This document shows positions 11,701 to 20,747 of a stretch of 64,000 nucleotides of DNA, piece after piece. The translations under genes were made by a program, and so were the position numbers. How positions within the stretch are numbered: position 1 is the first letter of the stretch; each line of letters begins with the position of its first letter. The stretch is from the NCBI GenBank assembly GCA_027919835.1, contig JANVFP010000048.1, positions 62,001 through 126,000 of the forward strand. The letters run 5' to 3'. A model generated the notes under the pieces. The model saw only the letters and a list, made by a program, of their open reading frames with translations. It was not told where the DNA came from and did not search any database. This DNA comes from Lentinula raphanica (lineage: Eukaryota; Basidiomycota; Agaricomycetes; Agaricales; Omphalotaceae).

Positions 11701-12662
11701 ACGAGACGGTGTGGTCCGTACGGGGTTTGGAATGTCGTCAGATCTCGCGAACTAACATCGAGTGGTCGTTCATCATAACCCACATAGATATCCAACAAAC
11801 CACCACAGGCACGACCCGCAAAATGACGAGCAATATCCGCGGTAGCAGGAGGAATCCCAGAGTGTTGAATTAGCTTCATCTCCTCGTCCGTAAGGAAACC
11901 TTCCGCATGGTTTTTCTCGATGATCTCTTTCCGTTCTTGCGTATACCGAATACCCGGCGTGAATTCCGGAGGATGAGTTGGTAGATCTGGTAGATCAGCC
12001 AAAGGATCCCCGTAAATGTGTCTCCGCACACGGAATTCTTCCGGTAGATCAGCCTTGACAGGACGAACTTTCACCGCTACAGGCTTATATTTTCGAGAAC
12101 CGAAGACCAAAACTGGCTGATCTGGCAAAAACACATCATTATATGCGCATATATGCTGGTCAATCGTCTCGTTCTTGAGTTCCCAGAGCTTAACACGATG
12201 CATCGCAGCCTCCAAATCTTGGGTCATTGAAGACAATTCCGCATCTTTTGCTTGATCTACCGGATCTGGTAGATCTTCCGTGTTATCATATGGACGAGTC
12301 AACCCGTGTAAGTCTTTCCACCTAACGTCCTTTGTCATGGACTGGTAAAAGGTCTCCTTCAGGTCCTCAACGGTCGGATCAGCTCTAAATCCTTCCTTCC
12401 ATGGGTTGATCACACGATTTTGTTGATGATCTACACCTTGGTTCAGGTATAGTGATATGGTTTCGGCAATTCCGGGGTGCGACTTCTCGATCGTTGGCAG
12501 ACAGCACTGTACATACACGTCCGCTAATTCTTCATCGGAGAAGGTACCTCGTTTCACCTGATTCGACTCTATAACCACTTCCTCCGCTTGAGCATCCCAG
12601 TACCCACTAAGAGCGATTTCTACCTCTCCCTGGTCGCTACTCAGATCCCAGAGGTTATTCAA
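8796..12662 (-). CDS. pol: Gypsy pol: reverse transcriptase, RNase H and integrase (1288 aa frame)
   Basis: A single uninterrupted minus-strand frame. The reverse transcriptase carries the catalytic Y-V-D-D box (I-P-Y-V-D-D-V-P) and the preceding L-P-M-G-W-T-N motif. It is followed by an RNase H domain (L-A-V-D-S-S), an integrase zinc finger (H-x3-H ... C-x2-C) and the integrase core with a conserved V-V-S-D-N and downstream glutamate. A GPY/F-like module near the C terminus (L-R-Y-R-G-P) is followed by an acidic tail; I see no chromodomain. RT before integrase defines the Ty3/gypsy order. The frame begins without an ATG, overlapping the protease stop, so it is probably expressed by -1 frameshifting. 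Several D-x-x-D motifs coincide with GATC doublets in the DNA. Confidence 0.93.
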   Translation of the reverse strand: MNNLWDLSSDQGEVEIALSGYWDAQAEEVVIESNQVKRGTFSDEELADVYVQCCLPTIEKSHPGIAETISLYLNQGVDHQQNRVINPWKEGFRADPTVEDLKETFYQSMTKDVRWKDLHGLTRPYDNTEDLPDPVDQAKDAELSSMTQDLEAAMHRVKLWELKNETIDQHICAYNDVFLPDQPVLVFGSRKYKPVAVKVRPVKADLPEEFRVRRHIYGDPLADLPDLPTHPPEFTPGIRYTQERKEIIEKNHAEGFLTDEEMKLIQHSGIPPATADIARHFAGRACGGLLDIYVGYDERPLDVSSRDLTTFQTPYGPHRLVKLPMGWTNSVPIFHDDVTYMMRDEIPEYTIPYVDDVPIRGPGTRYELPGGGYETIPENPLIRRFVWEHLQNVNRIIQRMRYCGGTFSGPKAFLCCAETVVVGHRCTYEGQKPEDRIATTVLTWPPCSSKTQVRAFLGTVGQLRMFIHNYAKKASPLTKLTANIPFEWKDEHVIAMDLLKDRVRNAPALRVIVYDWETHLAVDSSYMGTGFYIYQIDPVDQTKIYYNYFGSIPYNEREARFSQSKRELYGLKVALRATHYLLYGCRKLTVETDASYIQGMLENPSSGPNATINRWIEDIRKFHFDLIHVKGATFGPDGLSRRPPGGWTTPRRETEEDLAEDADDSNNVRFFKADGADDPLPFESFKDHIDPRTGYFCETIEDEFAEDLQVAREEEIQHAFLKERLEALGMPLTSQFLQYTAIPDNATWGPDHKYPISHRSDGGNRLDQQLPEIRAWLKDPNAEQFAKLDKRQRAEMDRKTLSFSIDSEGRLFHRKPSTDQLRLVVEPGKRMYLLHSAHDALGHKGTYATKDFLEKRFWWPDLEKDVEWYVKTCQACQDRLRSLVRIPPTVTFTPSLFQKIHIDTMVMSPASNGCRYIVHGRDSLSSWSEARALRVENARSLAEWFFEDITCRWGCPEIVVSDNAPQMKLMLRWLEQKYGIRGIQISPYNSQANGKIERAHFDLRQALAKACAGDLSKWYYFLKPILWADRITARRGLGCSPYFVATGTEPLLPFDIVESTYLVNPPNRILSREELLGFRAQALSKHRSFIESMKSRIDENKRREARVFEEKYKYTIKDWDFKPGTLVQVRNTAIEKNLDRKMYLRYRGPMVVIRRTRGGAYIIAEMDGTVLKDKVGAFRVIPHHARYEPIDLPENIHDLIDLSPEQLESMVQDEEDEPEEVEDFIFSTVPRINISGDDQSNSVEPPLVPPVEQLDPEDLKAAESEDQEEESNPSPPNGPRRSGRRKSF

Positions 12663-14137
12663 AAATTTGGTTGCGGAACTTTCTCTGCCTCCTCGTGAGT
12701 GTCTTCCCGTCTTGATTCGGGTTGCAACTGTTGAGTTGGCTGTGATACTTTTCGTTCCACCACCTTTCTTGGTGCTCTCGGTCCATGTCCTTTCGGATAT
12801 GTACCCATGGTATACCGTTTTCCAGTATTCGGATCCGTAATCGTAAGTTCCTGATCACCCGATCCAAATGTCTGAATGACACTCTCAGTTAACACATCAA
12901 ACGGACGTCCCAACAGTATTTCGAAGGGAGCCTTTTCTTGAACATGTAACTGCAAATACACTGTGACTGGTCCAAATCGAAAGGGCACATTTCGGGCTAA
13001 ACCTTTGGTCCGCGCGATCCCGCCATGTACATTTTGCATCTGTATGGTGATTCCGGGATCCCAACCTAGACCTAAGCCTAACGCCACGCTCATATCGATT
13101 GCGACTATCTGTGATCCTGAGTCCAGGAGGTTCTCTACTTCGAGATCTTCCCGATCATTCACAACAGGCCACACTGCACGGAGACCGTTGCCAATGGTGG
13201 CAACTATGGTCATATCTCGTCGTTCATCATTCTCGTCTACATCACTCAAGAATGATTCTACTGGATCTACTTGAACAAACGCTCCTGCTTTCATCCCATC
13301 CCGATCCTCAGATAATCTCTCAAAAGCCCAAGCTTCGGGTAATGCTAGATCATCCACGGAAATGACTTGTTCGTCTTCGGAATCATCATTTGAAAGGGTT
13401 TCCGTAGCTAGATCTTGTTGATCAGCCACGTTCAGCAACATTTTCTTTCGATCTTGCGGAAGTACTCGCTTATTCCGTATCTTTCGTGCTACGATCTGTT
13501 TGATCTTCCCCGAAAGCTGTAAAGCTTCGGAAGAGGTCAATTCAATCGTCTTTCGCACTATCCGGTCAGCAAGCTCTTCCTCTAGACCAGGCGTAAACAG
13601 TTCATTCTGCAGCCTGTATTTTGGTGCCTTCGAAGATCCCTTAGATTCAGGTATCTTTTCCGGCTTTGGTTGATTTCAAGGGTGAGGTGTAACTTCTCTG
13701 GGCTGAACATCATCAAATGGTCTTCTCGGATTTTCCATACGAGGAGGTGACGGATCGCGGAATCGTACTTGCTTCGATTTCCGTTGATCTGTCTGATCAG
13801 GCTCGCGTTCCGAACCTAACGCACCCTCATCCGTTAAATCGTCAATGGTCACTGACTGTATCCTTTCCAAAGCCGCTTCCCTCAGTGATTGAGAAGAATC
13901 GGGGTCTGATCCAGCAGATCTGTCATGATTAGGCGTAGAATTGTCCGGATTGGACTTCGGTTTTTCGGATGTTTTGTTTTTACTAGGGTTATTTCGATCT
14001 ATGGGTATATGCACCCCGTCAAAGCGTTTATTCTTGACGGCAGGTATTGCTTTTGGTGAGTTAGGCTTTGGGGCACCCTCATGAGTTGTTGCCTGTTGCT
14101 GAGACCGTGTCCTTGGCCCAGAGGTCAACTCAATCAT
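12659..14137 (-). pseudogene. Gypsy protease frame with one in-frame TGA
   Basis: Two adjacent open stretches (14137-13676 and 13673-12659) are in the same frame and separated only by a TGA at 13676-13678. The first part is a polar, proline-rich linker. The second contains a retropepsin-like active site (L-L-D-S-G-S-Q) about two thirds along, and a second glycine-rich protease motif (I-L-L-G-R-P-F). The stop may be a point mutation inactivating this copy, or a read-through site; one sequence cannot decide. The frame starts just after the gag stop and differs from the gag frame, so expression needs re-initiation or frameshifting. Confidence 0.75.
12662..12668 (-). other. Candidate -1 frameshift slippery site between protease and RT
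   Basis: The minus strand reads A-AAT-TTT directly followed by the protease-frame stop TGA. This fits the X-XXY-YYZ pattern of -1 slippery heptamers and joins the protease frame to the RT frame. No downstream structure was modelled. Confidence 0.5.
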
Positions 14138-14145
14138 TGGATTCC

Positions 14146-15834
14146 TCAGTTTCCCGACTCGTTCGTGTACACCGTAGCCACACCATTGCTAGATCTCCCT
14201 TGCACCATCTCCGCCAGATTGGCAATGACCATCCAAGCTGGGGATCCGGCCAACTGTTCCGAGTAATCCTCATTGTCCGGGATCATCTCGTTCATCATCG
14301 TCGAAACTTCGGGCCATCCTTTGGCCTGACCATATTTCATGATCTTTTGGTATCTACTCTCACTTCCGAAGTTATTCGGTAGCGGAGACCCATCCTTCAA
14401 CTTAAGACGCTTTGGATCTTGCGGATCACGCATAATCCAACCTTTCCCTAAGAGTTCCAAGAACATTGGACAGCTTTGCATCATATGATTCGGTTCCCGA
14501 CAAAGGAAACACAACATCTCAGACCTTTGACCTTGTGCATTATTCGGATTCGTGTTAATGATTCCGCGGGGAGGCCCACTGTTTCCGGGATTACCACTAC
14601 CAGAAGCGACAGTATGGGGCTGCGCCCGTTGCGCAGGTTGAACATTTCCGGTCTTGATGTTAGCCAGCATTTGAGCCAACGTCTCAAGTTCCTCTTTGTA
14701 GGTAGCCTTAAGTGCTCCCAAATCTTTGACCAACACACTGTACTGATCCCTATTTGCAGCCAGTGCTCTTTCCGTTTCCTCGGAAGCCTCTCGTTTCACT
14801 TCAACGGGCTTAGCTGGAGACCGGAAGAAATGCGAGAGATCCGGTACTTCTTCTTTGATCACCGGAGGACCACCAATCGGAACGTATACACCTCCTCTTG
14901 AGTGGGTTTCCGCATTGAAGACCACACCATCCCGACTCGTTACCGTCCGGTACAACGATTCCAGGGGTGGATGCCTTGCTACGGCCTCTGCAGCTTCCTT
15001 GTACTCTATAAACAGATATGGATCATCGACCCGACGTTTCTCTACGCGGAAAGCAGGTACCTGCTGTTGAACCTTACGATTCACAGCTTTCCGTAACTCG
15101 TCATCGAATGCTGACAGGAAAAGAGACACCAATTCCGTGTTTCCTATCGCCGGAGGCGGTTTCAACAACTTATTGGCTTCTACCTCCATCAACAGACAAT
15201 ATCCGAGCAACCTATCTCCGTCCCGGACACCCAAAGGAGCATAGTTCTGGACGATCTGCAAGAGCGTATTCTTCGAACCCATTGGTCTCCCTAGAGATGC
15301 CGGGAATCTTTCACACAGGGAACGCAGGAAACAGTCCGCGTCTTCCCTTCCCTCCTGCGCGCCGGGAAGATGCTCGAGAGCCTGCTTGGTCTGAAGGGTC
15401 ATCCAAGAAAAGATCTTTTGCATCTTCACCTTCTCGGAGGTAACTTCCGTAGTCTGGAACGTGTTCAAACAGAACCTCACCCACTCGGGGATCATGCTCG
15501 GATTGGCCAAGTCCAGGATCATAGCAGTTTTGTGTGTAAGCGGAAACTTGGTATTGTTATACTCTGCTTGTTCCGCAGGAGTTAGTTCAGGTGGACCAAG
15601 CATCCTTATGATGTCGAGTTGGTCCTCCGGTCGTTTTTGTTGGGCAGCCGGGTTTGCTGGTGCGTTAGCATTCGCTCCCGCGGCTCCCTGATCATTTCCG
15701 TTATGTACTTCGGACATATTGTTGGGTAAAAACAGTCGTATCAAATCAAATGGTTCGGGTTGTAATGTAGGATCTGAACTAGATTGCGGATCTGGTCCAA
15801 CAGTAGCTGCCTTCTGTCTACCGTTTCCTGGCAC
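14146..15834 (-). CDS. gag: Gypsy gag with CCHC zinc knuckle
   Basis: The minus-strand frame encodes a retrotransposon capsid-type protein. A central helical region of about 300 residues is followed by a polar linker and a zinc knuckle spaced C-x2-C-x4-H-x4-C (C-F-L-C ... H ... C) near the C terminus. The knuckle normally binds element RNA during packaging. The frame stays open upstream to about 16040 but has no ATG there; the first in-frame ATG is at 15717, so either non-AUG initiation or a shorter protein is possible. It is the first gene after the primer-binding site, as expected. Confidence 0.85.
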   Translation of the reverse strand: MPGNGRQKAATVGPDPQSSSDPTLQPEPFDLIRLFLPNNMSEVHNGNDQGAAGANANAPANPAAQQKRPEDQLDIIRMLGPPELTPAEQAEYNNTKFPLTHKTAMILDLANPSMIPEWVRFCLNTFQTTEVTSEKVKMQKIFSWMTLQTKQALEHLPGAQEGREDADCFLRSLCERFPASLGRPMGSKNTLLQIVQNYAPLGVRDGDRLLGYCLLMEVEANKLLKPPPAIGNTELVSLFLSAFDDELRKAVNRKVQQQVPAFRVEKRRVDDPYLFIEYKEAAEAVARHPPLESLYRTVTSRDGVVFNAETHSRGGVYVPIGGPPVIKEEVPDLSHFFRSPAKPVEVKREASEETERALAANRDQYSVLVKDLGALKATYKEELETLAQMLANIKTGNVQPAQRAQPHTVASGSGNPGNSGPPRGIINTNPNNAQGQRSEMLCFLCREPNHMMQSCPMFLELLGKGWIMRDPQDPKRLKLKDGSPLPNNFGSESRYQKIMKYGQAKGWPEVSTMMNEMIPDNEDYSEQLAGSPAWMVIANLAEMVQGRSSNGVATVYTNESGN

Positions 15835-16140
15835 TACGTTAGATCTCTTCGTTACTGGTTGTTCCGAAGATGGTCTAGGAGCTCTCCCGTTATCTGGATT
15901 GCTAGTACTCGCTCTTCCGAGGTTTCTTGGATCGTAAACAGGTACAGAGGGTTTCTTTGCTGCGCGCTTTCGCTGATCTGAAGCTTGTATCGCTGGATCA
16001 AAGAAATCTGCTGAGCCCGCATTCTTCGAAGTCCGAGTAGCTCTTGGAGCTATTTTTAATGATCAAATAAATTCGATCAAAGGCAGTAGTTTTGAGAAAT
16101 CAAGAAGATCTCTCGAGTTCGACCAAAATATAGATTCCAC

Positions 16141-16158
16141 CCCTCGCGGTGGGCTCCA
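16141..16158 (-). other. tRNA primer-binding site
   Basis: The minus strand reads TGGAGCCCACCGCGAGGG two bases inside the 5' LTR. TGG complements a tRNA CCA end, so the site would pair with a tRNA ending CCCTCGCGGTGGGCTCCA. I did not identify the tRNA; neither tRNA in this window matches. Confidence 0.75.
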
Positions 16159-16160
16159 GA

Positions 16161-17860
16161 TAACGAGGTATATAGTCGGTTCTTAGTATAAGGCCTTATG
16201 ACAGGTCACTTAGCACGAACACCGAGTACGACTTCATGGATTCGTCAATCAAATTGTATTTATAGCGAGGTGTGGGGCGTTGTCAGAGATTCTGCACTAT
16301 CTTATATCTCAAGTCGAACGCAGTCTTGTAAGATCTTTTAGATCAGCAATACTGGTCAACAGAACGAAGTGACACGGATATACCAGTCGTAAGATCTGGA
16401 CTAAAGGGTTTGTTTTGAGTGGCTTCCACTCGGATAAGGGGGTTTTAGGCTCGGAAAGCAACGGGGTACCAGACGTTATGGTAGACCAATCGATTCCGCT
16501 CCCGGGTGAAGCAGTACTGATCACTATTCTCAGTAAAACCTCGAAGATCACGCAGATCACCAATCACTACGTGTCAACTTGAACAGAGCCACCAAAACTC
16601 TGCACGTTCACTCGGCACAACCTGAGACCAAGTCCTCTGTATCTCCGGAACGGAGTCTACCTTCAACTAACAAGTGACAGACACCAAGTCAAACCACTCA
16701 AAAGTCGGGCTTATCGCGATGAAGTAACACACTTAATCTGCAAGGTCCGGTACGGCTTAGAAGCCTTTACTCCCACGTATGGATGAAAAGGATTACCAGT
16801 TCAGAGAGATCTGGGCGCGAAACTTGTCTCATTTGTGCGGATACAGGTCTTTAAGTACACTACGAAAAGTCCAATACCCGTATTTGTCCTTGATCTAGTA
16901 GATCTAGCTATTTCTACGGACGGAGTCCGATAATATACACTTAAATAGTAAAATATGACTGAAACGATACAAACACGCAAGGAAATAGTAAAGAAAACAG
17001 AGAAAAAGATGAAACTTGTCCGTATTTCGTCGTACTTTCGCCAGATCTAGCAGATCAAGCAAGTTCCGACCATGGTCTGTGCGGCATACACATGCTAGGG
17101 TGCCTAACTCGTCAGAGTGGCTCCTGCCTGTGTTGCTCAAGTGTTTCCGACGAATTTGCTTCCGCGGAATGGTAGTGGTCTCCCCATGTTAATGAGATAG
17201 ACTCGTAACAGTGGTTGATCTCGCGGATCAAGTAGGTCTGGTCCGTAGCTTTCGAACGGTATGCATATAGCCTGGTGTTCTGGAGCGGACAACGAAGGTA
17301 AATGCTTCAGAAGTGTTTTCCGTAGGTTTCCGCGCGTTTCTGTGAGTGCTGGTCAAAGCTGTACATAGCATACGCTATATCCCAGTTTAGAACTTGAACA
17401 TATGCGTGTTTCCGCTGCGGGTTTCACCCGTACTGCCACGGAAATACTAGATCATCATGTTTCCGACGGTTTCCGCTACTTTGCGTAGGGTTTCCGTGTG
17501 GTAACTCGTCCGGATATGCTCTCATCGTGTCTGATCTGCTAGATCAAGTGAAATCTCCGTCATCACAGCCAAGTACCAAACTCAGTTGTGCCGATCTGGC
17601 AGATCTTGATACTAAGTCGATATTCCCTTGGTGTGCTCGTACCAGTAGTCAGCATTCTTGAAGGATCCCCGACCAAGGGTGCGAGCAATAGCTCTAAGTG
17701 GATATTCATGGCTGATCCTGCCAAAGGATCTGTATCCTAGCTTATACTGATACAAGTTTGACTGCTAGTTCGGGCTCACTACAGTCCTTATTGATACTAT
17801 GCAACGGTCTAAGTTGATCTTTTTGATCATTGCACGCCTGCGCGGAAAAACCGCGCAACA
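16161..17860 (-). repeat. 5' LTR of the gypsy element (right copy)
   Basis: Collinear with 612-2526 except for a 221-bp deletion (after the shared AACTCAG near 17586) and scattered substitutions. It starts TGTTGCGCGG on the minus strand at 17860. It keeps the TTTCCG-rich block and GATC doublets; one doublet near 17043 is intact here but mutated in the left copy. Confidence 0.92.
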
Positions 17861-19151
17861 ACGTTTCACACACCAGCTTCCGCCTAGCAACCTATTCCCT
17901 GCCCTAGACACACCCGAACCACCCAACAGGAAGACCAAAGAATGTTCATCTATTGCACACAATCCACTACGTCCTAATGTTCGGGCTAAGGACCGAATAC
18001 ATGTTTGGTCCACTCTTTATTCTATTCAACAACGGTCCTCCAATATCAAAAAGTATTCCCTCGATCTTATTGAATCTGGCCAGAAAGCAGTTTCAGCCGG
18101 CCTTGCAGATAGCACGAAATCTTCATATGGAGCCGGTTTGCTACGTTTCAATCAATTCTGTGACTTAATGGGCGTAGCAGAAAATCTTCGAATGCCTGCA
18201 GACGAAACTTTGCTTATAGGTTTCGTTGGTCACCATTTGGGCTCAAAATCAGGCTCATGTATCAAAAGTTGGTTGTCAGCTATCCAGGCCTGGCACACGC
18301 TTGCAGGTGCACCGTGGCCTTCAGATTCAAAGCTTCTTAAACTGGCTCAGAAAGGCGCTCGCATTGCTGGAACCAAATTTAAGCGGCCCCAACGAAACCC
18401 TATCACTCTCACTCATTTACTTGCTTTGTATTCATCCATTGATCTTTCTGATTCCTTCCATTCTGCTATATGGGCTGTTGCATGTGTTGCTTTCTGGGGT
18501 TGCCGCAGACTAGGTGAGCTCACAATTCCTAGTCAGAATGGCTTCAATCCAAAATATCACGCATCACACTCAACCGAATTCAATATCACCAGAAATTCCG
18601 ATAATACTCCACGTTCGATCAGTTTCCACATCCCTTGGACAAAGTCTACCCAGGAAGAAGGTGCCACTGTTGTCGGTACAGCTCAAATCAATTTGCTTGG
18701 CCCATTTTGTCCCGTCGCCGCGGTTTTGAATTATTTGAAGGTTAACCCTCATATTCCCGACAACCTCTCCTTATTCGCCTACATTGACGCAAATAACAAA
18801 CCCAGGAATATGGTGAAATCAAACTTTCTTTCCTTTTGCGACAAAATTTGGAAGTCAAAGAATTTGGAGAATGTGCAAGGTCACAGCTTTCGTATTGGCG
18901 GGGCTGTCGAGCTTTTGTTAGCCGGTGTCACACCTGAAGTTGTAGCCGCAATTGGAGGTTGGACATCTTTGGCTTTTCTCCTTTACTGGCGCCGATTTGA
19001 AGACATTCTCCCTACACACATATTGAAAGCTTATGGTGATACAGAAATTTTGCGTTTGAAAGATACTATAGAAAATTACCAGAAAACGAATAAGATACCT
19101 AATTCTTTACTGCAGGCTTGTATCAACGGTTTAGATTATACAGAATTCTAA
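17861..19151 (+). CDS. Tyrosine recombinase (integrase) of a YR retroelement
   Basis: The frame is open from an ATG at 17799 inside the gypsy LTR, giving 450 aa. About 20 LTR codons come first, then protein typical of agaricomycete recombinases. Visible parts are an N-terminal SAM-like DNA-binding region (about residues 90-200) and the catalytic core. The core shows arginine in C-R-R-L-G-E-L (near 236), H-x2-R in G-H-S-F-R-I-G-G (near 362-365), a W-T-S-L-A box and the tyrosine in L-L-Y-W-R-R (near 397). All recognisable catalytic residues are present. Such enzymes integrate circular DNA copies by site-specific recombination. The native start is probably lost, and the LTR start codon may be fortuitous. 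Confidence 0.85.
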
Positions 19152-19261
19152 AAAAATTTCACATCACCGTCACTCTATCTGCCTGTGCTCGTGTGCATTC
19201 TGAGGGAGCTCCGGCTCTGTTTGGGGTGTCACGATCACTCACTTCCACGGGCGGGTAACGT

Positions 19262-19340
19262 AGGGCCAAAGCCCAGGCAAACACACTCGAAATATTTACT
19301 GATTCATTCTCATTTATTTCTCGACAGTGATTCATCTTAT
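19262..19340 (+). repeat. B1 copy of the split direct repeat
   Basis: 79 bp, identical to 19593-19671, beginning AGGGCCAAAGCCCAGGC. It starts 110 bp after the recombinase stop codon. Confidence 0.85.
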
Positions 19341-19592
19341 TCCGAGTTAAGAATCCTTTGGGGTTCTTAACAGAGGATAAGATGTGAACGACGTGAGAGT
19401 TGGCAAGCGCCATTTAGGCACCCTAACTCATTCTTATTGCCAACTCTCACCGTTGCCTTTTCTATACATCGAATTTCATGTCCCTCCCTCCCTCCCTATT
19501 GCATTATATCAACAGCGTAGGTGTACACCTTCAGCTCCGCCTTTGGTCACTGTGCGTGCTTGGTATTAACTCTTGTAGTTGCCCACCCAAGC
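19341..19592 (+). repeat. A2-like segment with a 14-bp inverted repeat
   Basis: This 252-bp segment lies between the two B repeats. It contains a perfect inverted repeat, GTGAGAGTTGGCAA at 19393-19406 and its complement at 19437-19450, separated by 30 bp. Its A1 partner is not in the window. Confidence 0.6.
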
Positions 19593-19671
19593 AGGGCCAA
19601 AGCCCAGGCAAACACACTCGAAATATTTACTGATTCATTCTCATTTATTTCTCGACAGTGATTCATCTTAT
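19593..19671 (+). repeat. B2 copy of the split direct repeat
   Basis: 79 bp, identical to B1. Identity stops abruptly at 19671, the likely 3' end of the element. Confidence 0.85.
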
Positions 19672-20436
19672 CGCTATAGCAGCTAAAAAATTCAACGTAG
19701 ATAAAATCACATGATATGATTAGATATGAGATTAACTATTTATGGTAATTACTGGGATTATAATTTTTTCAGCTGCGATAGCGGATGGGAAGGAGTCTGC
19801 ACCATCTGCCGATACTTATTCAGAGTCACAAAAGACCTCCATGGAATATCACTTGAACGTTCTGAACGTTTGATTAGTAAGAATGAAGGGCACAGGCACA
19901 GCACATAGAACAGATTATCTTCTGCGACTTAGAGGATTTATCTCAAGAGTCAAAGCTACACAGAGGTGTTGAAAATCATAGAATCATTTCCTCGCATCAT
20001 CATCCTCTGAGTCTTTTCACTGATTCTTGCCCATCTCTTCATCTGTTCCTATATATTTCCAGGTGCGACACAATGTCAAGAGCTGTGGGTTCTGCCTTTG
20101 GGAGACTAGTAATTCTCGAGTGCGTTCCGCAACTGCTCACTGCAATTTATATGATCCAAAAACTTCTGAGAACGTTGACTTTGGGTTGGCATACCGGGGT
20201 ACTTAGTAGATACCTAGTTCTCCGATCTGGAATTAGATTGTGACTCAAGGACAGCCTCGCGGGTTGTTGTTGTATGTCCACTAGATCGCGTTGATACAGC
20301 AGACTCAGGCTGCAAAGTTCAAACAGCCTCGGGAGAAGTTAACTTTCCTGAAGCCCGAGGATAGTCTGCTGCTGGTTCTCTGAATACCGTTCCCTAATGC
20401 CGTCAAGTGGGGAGCTGGACATATGAACCTGAATGA
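19672..20436. other. AT-rich spacer between the YR remnant and the KDZ element
   Basis: No convincing gene or repeat was seen. Confidence 0.5.
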
Positions 20437-20444
20437 GGATCAAA
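20437..20444 (+). repeat. Left target-site duplication of the KDZ element
   Basis: GGATCAAA, repeated exactly at 31269-31276 just outside the other inverted repeat. Confidence 0.8.
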
Positions 20445-20594
20445 CAGCTGTAGCTGTAACTCCTACGCATAACATATAGGCAAGTGCCTGTGGGTAGTTT
20501 TGCATAACAGTGGGGCACTAACCCACACACTCAACACATATATTGGGGCGCTCAGGAATGGCTCTACCGGCTCCTCGGCATGCTTACCTACACT
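20445..20594 (+). repeat. Left terminal inverted repeat of the KDZ element
   Basis: It matches the reverse complement of 31120-31268 with a few mismatches. The inner half contains GGGGCGCTCAGGAATGGCTC and the outer part GCATAACATATAGGCA. Confidence 0.88.
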
Positions 20595-20747
20595 CACTGG
20601 ATATCTAGGGCCTCGGAAAATGGCTTCGGCGCAGGCTCGGCATGCTTACATTTTACATTATTTCCTCTTTTTTACATTTTAATTTCATGCTTGGGCGCTT
20701 ACTCACGTTCACCTCTCACCTCTTACCTCTACCACTCACATTATTCA

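Larger units (their letters stand above)
612..17860 (-). mobile_element. Large Ty3/gypsy-type LTR retrotransposon with two antisense accessory genes
   Basis: Two long direct repeats (612-2526 and 16161-17860) flank a minus-strand gag, protease and RT-RNaseH-integrase set. A primer-binding site lies just inside the right LTR and a polypurine tract just inside the left LTR, so the right copy is the 5' LTR. Domain order PR-RT-RH-IN is that of the Ty3/gypsy group. Between the end of pol (8796) and the 3' LTR lie 6.2 kb of extra sequence with two spliced genes on the plus strand. The LTR copies differ mainly by scattered single bases plus one 221-bp deletion, which points to a fairly recent insertion. 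No matching target duplication was found. One stop codon interrupts the protease frame, so autonomy is uncertain. Confidence 0.9.
17861..19671 (+). mobile_element. 3' remnant of a tyrosine-recombinase retroelement (DIRS/Ngaro-like)
   Basis: A tyrosine-recombinase gene is followed by a B1-A2-B2 repeat tail (19262-19340, 19341-19592, 19593-19671). Split direct repeats of this form are typical of Ngaro-type elements, where A1 lies at the 5' end and the recombinase is the last gene. The RT/RNase H part and A1 are missing: the sequence is cut at the gypsy LTR and does not resume on the gypsy element's left side. Confidence 0.65.

Noticed and set aside
9072..15691. Many plus-strand open frames opposite gag-pol
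   Set aside because: Shadows of the minus-strand frames, without splice support or motifs, unlike genes A and B.
612..17860. GATC sites as bacterial-type Dam methylation targets
   Set aside because: The exact 9-bp pairing and extended palindrome are not explained by a methylase site, and no such enzyme was seen.
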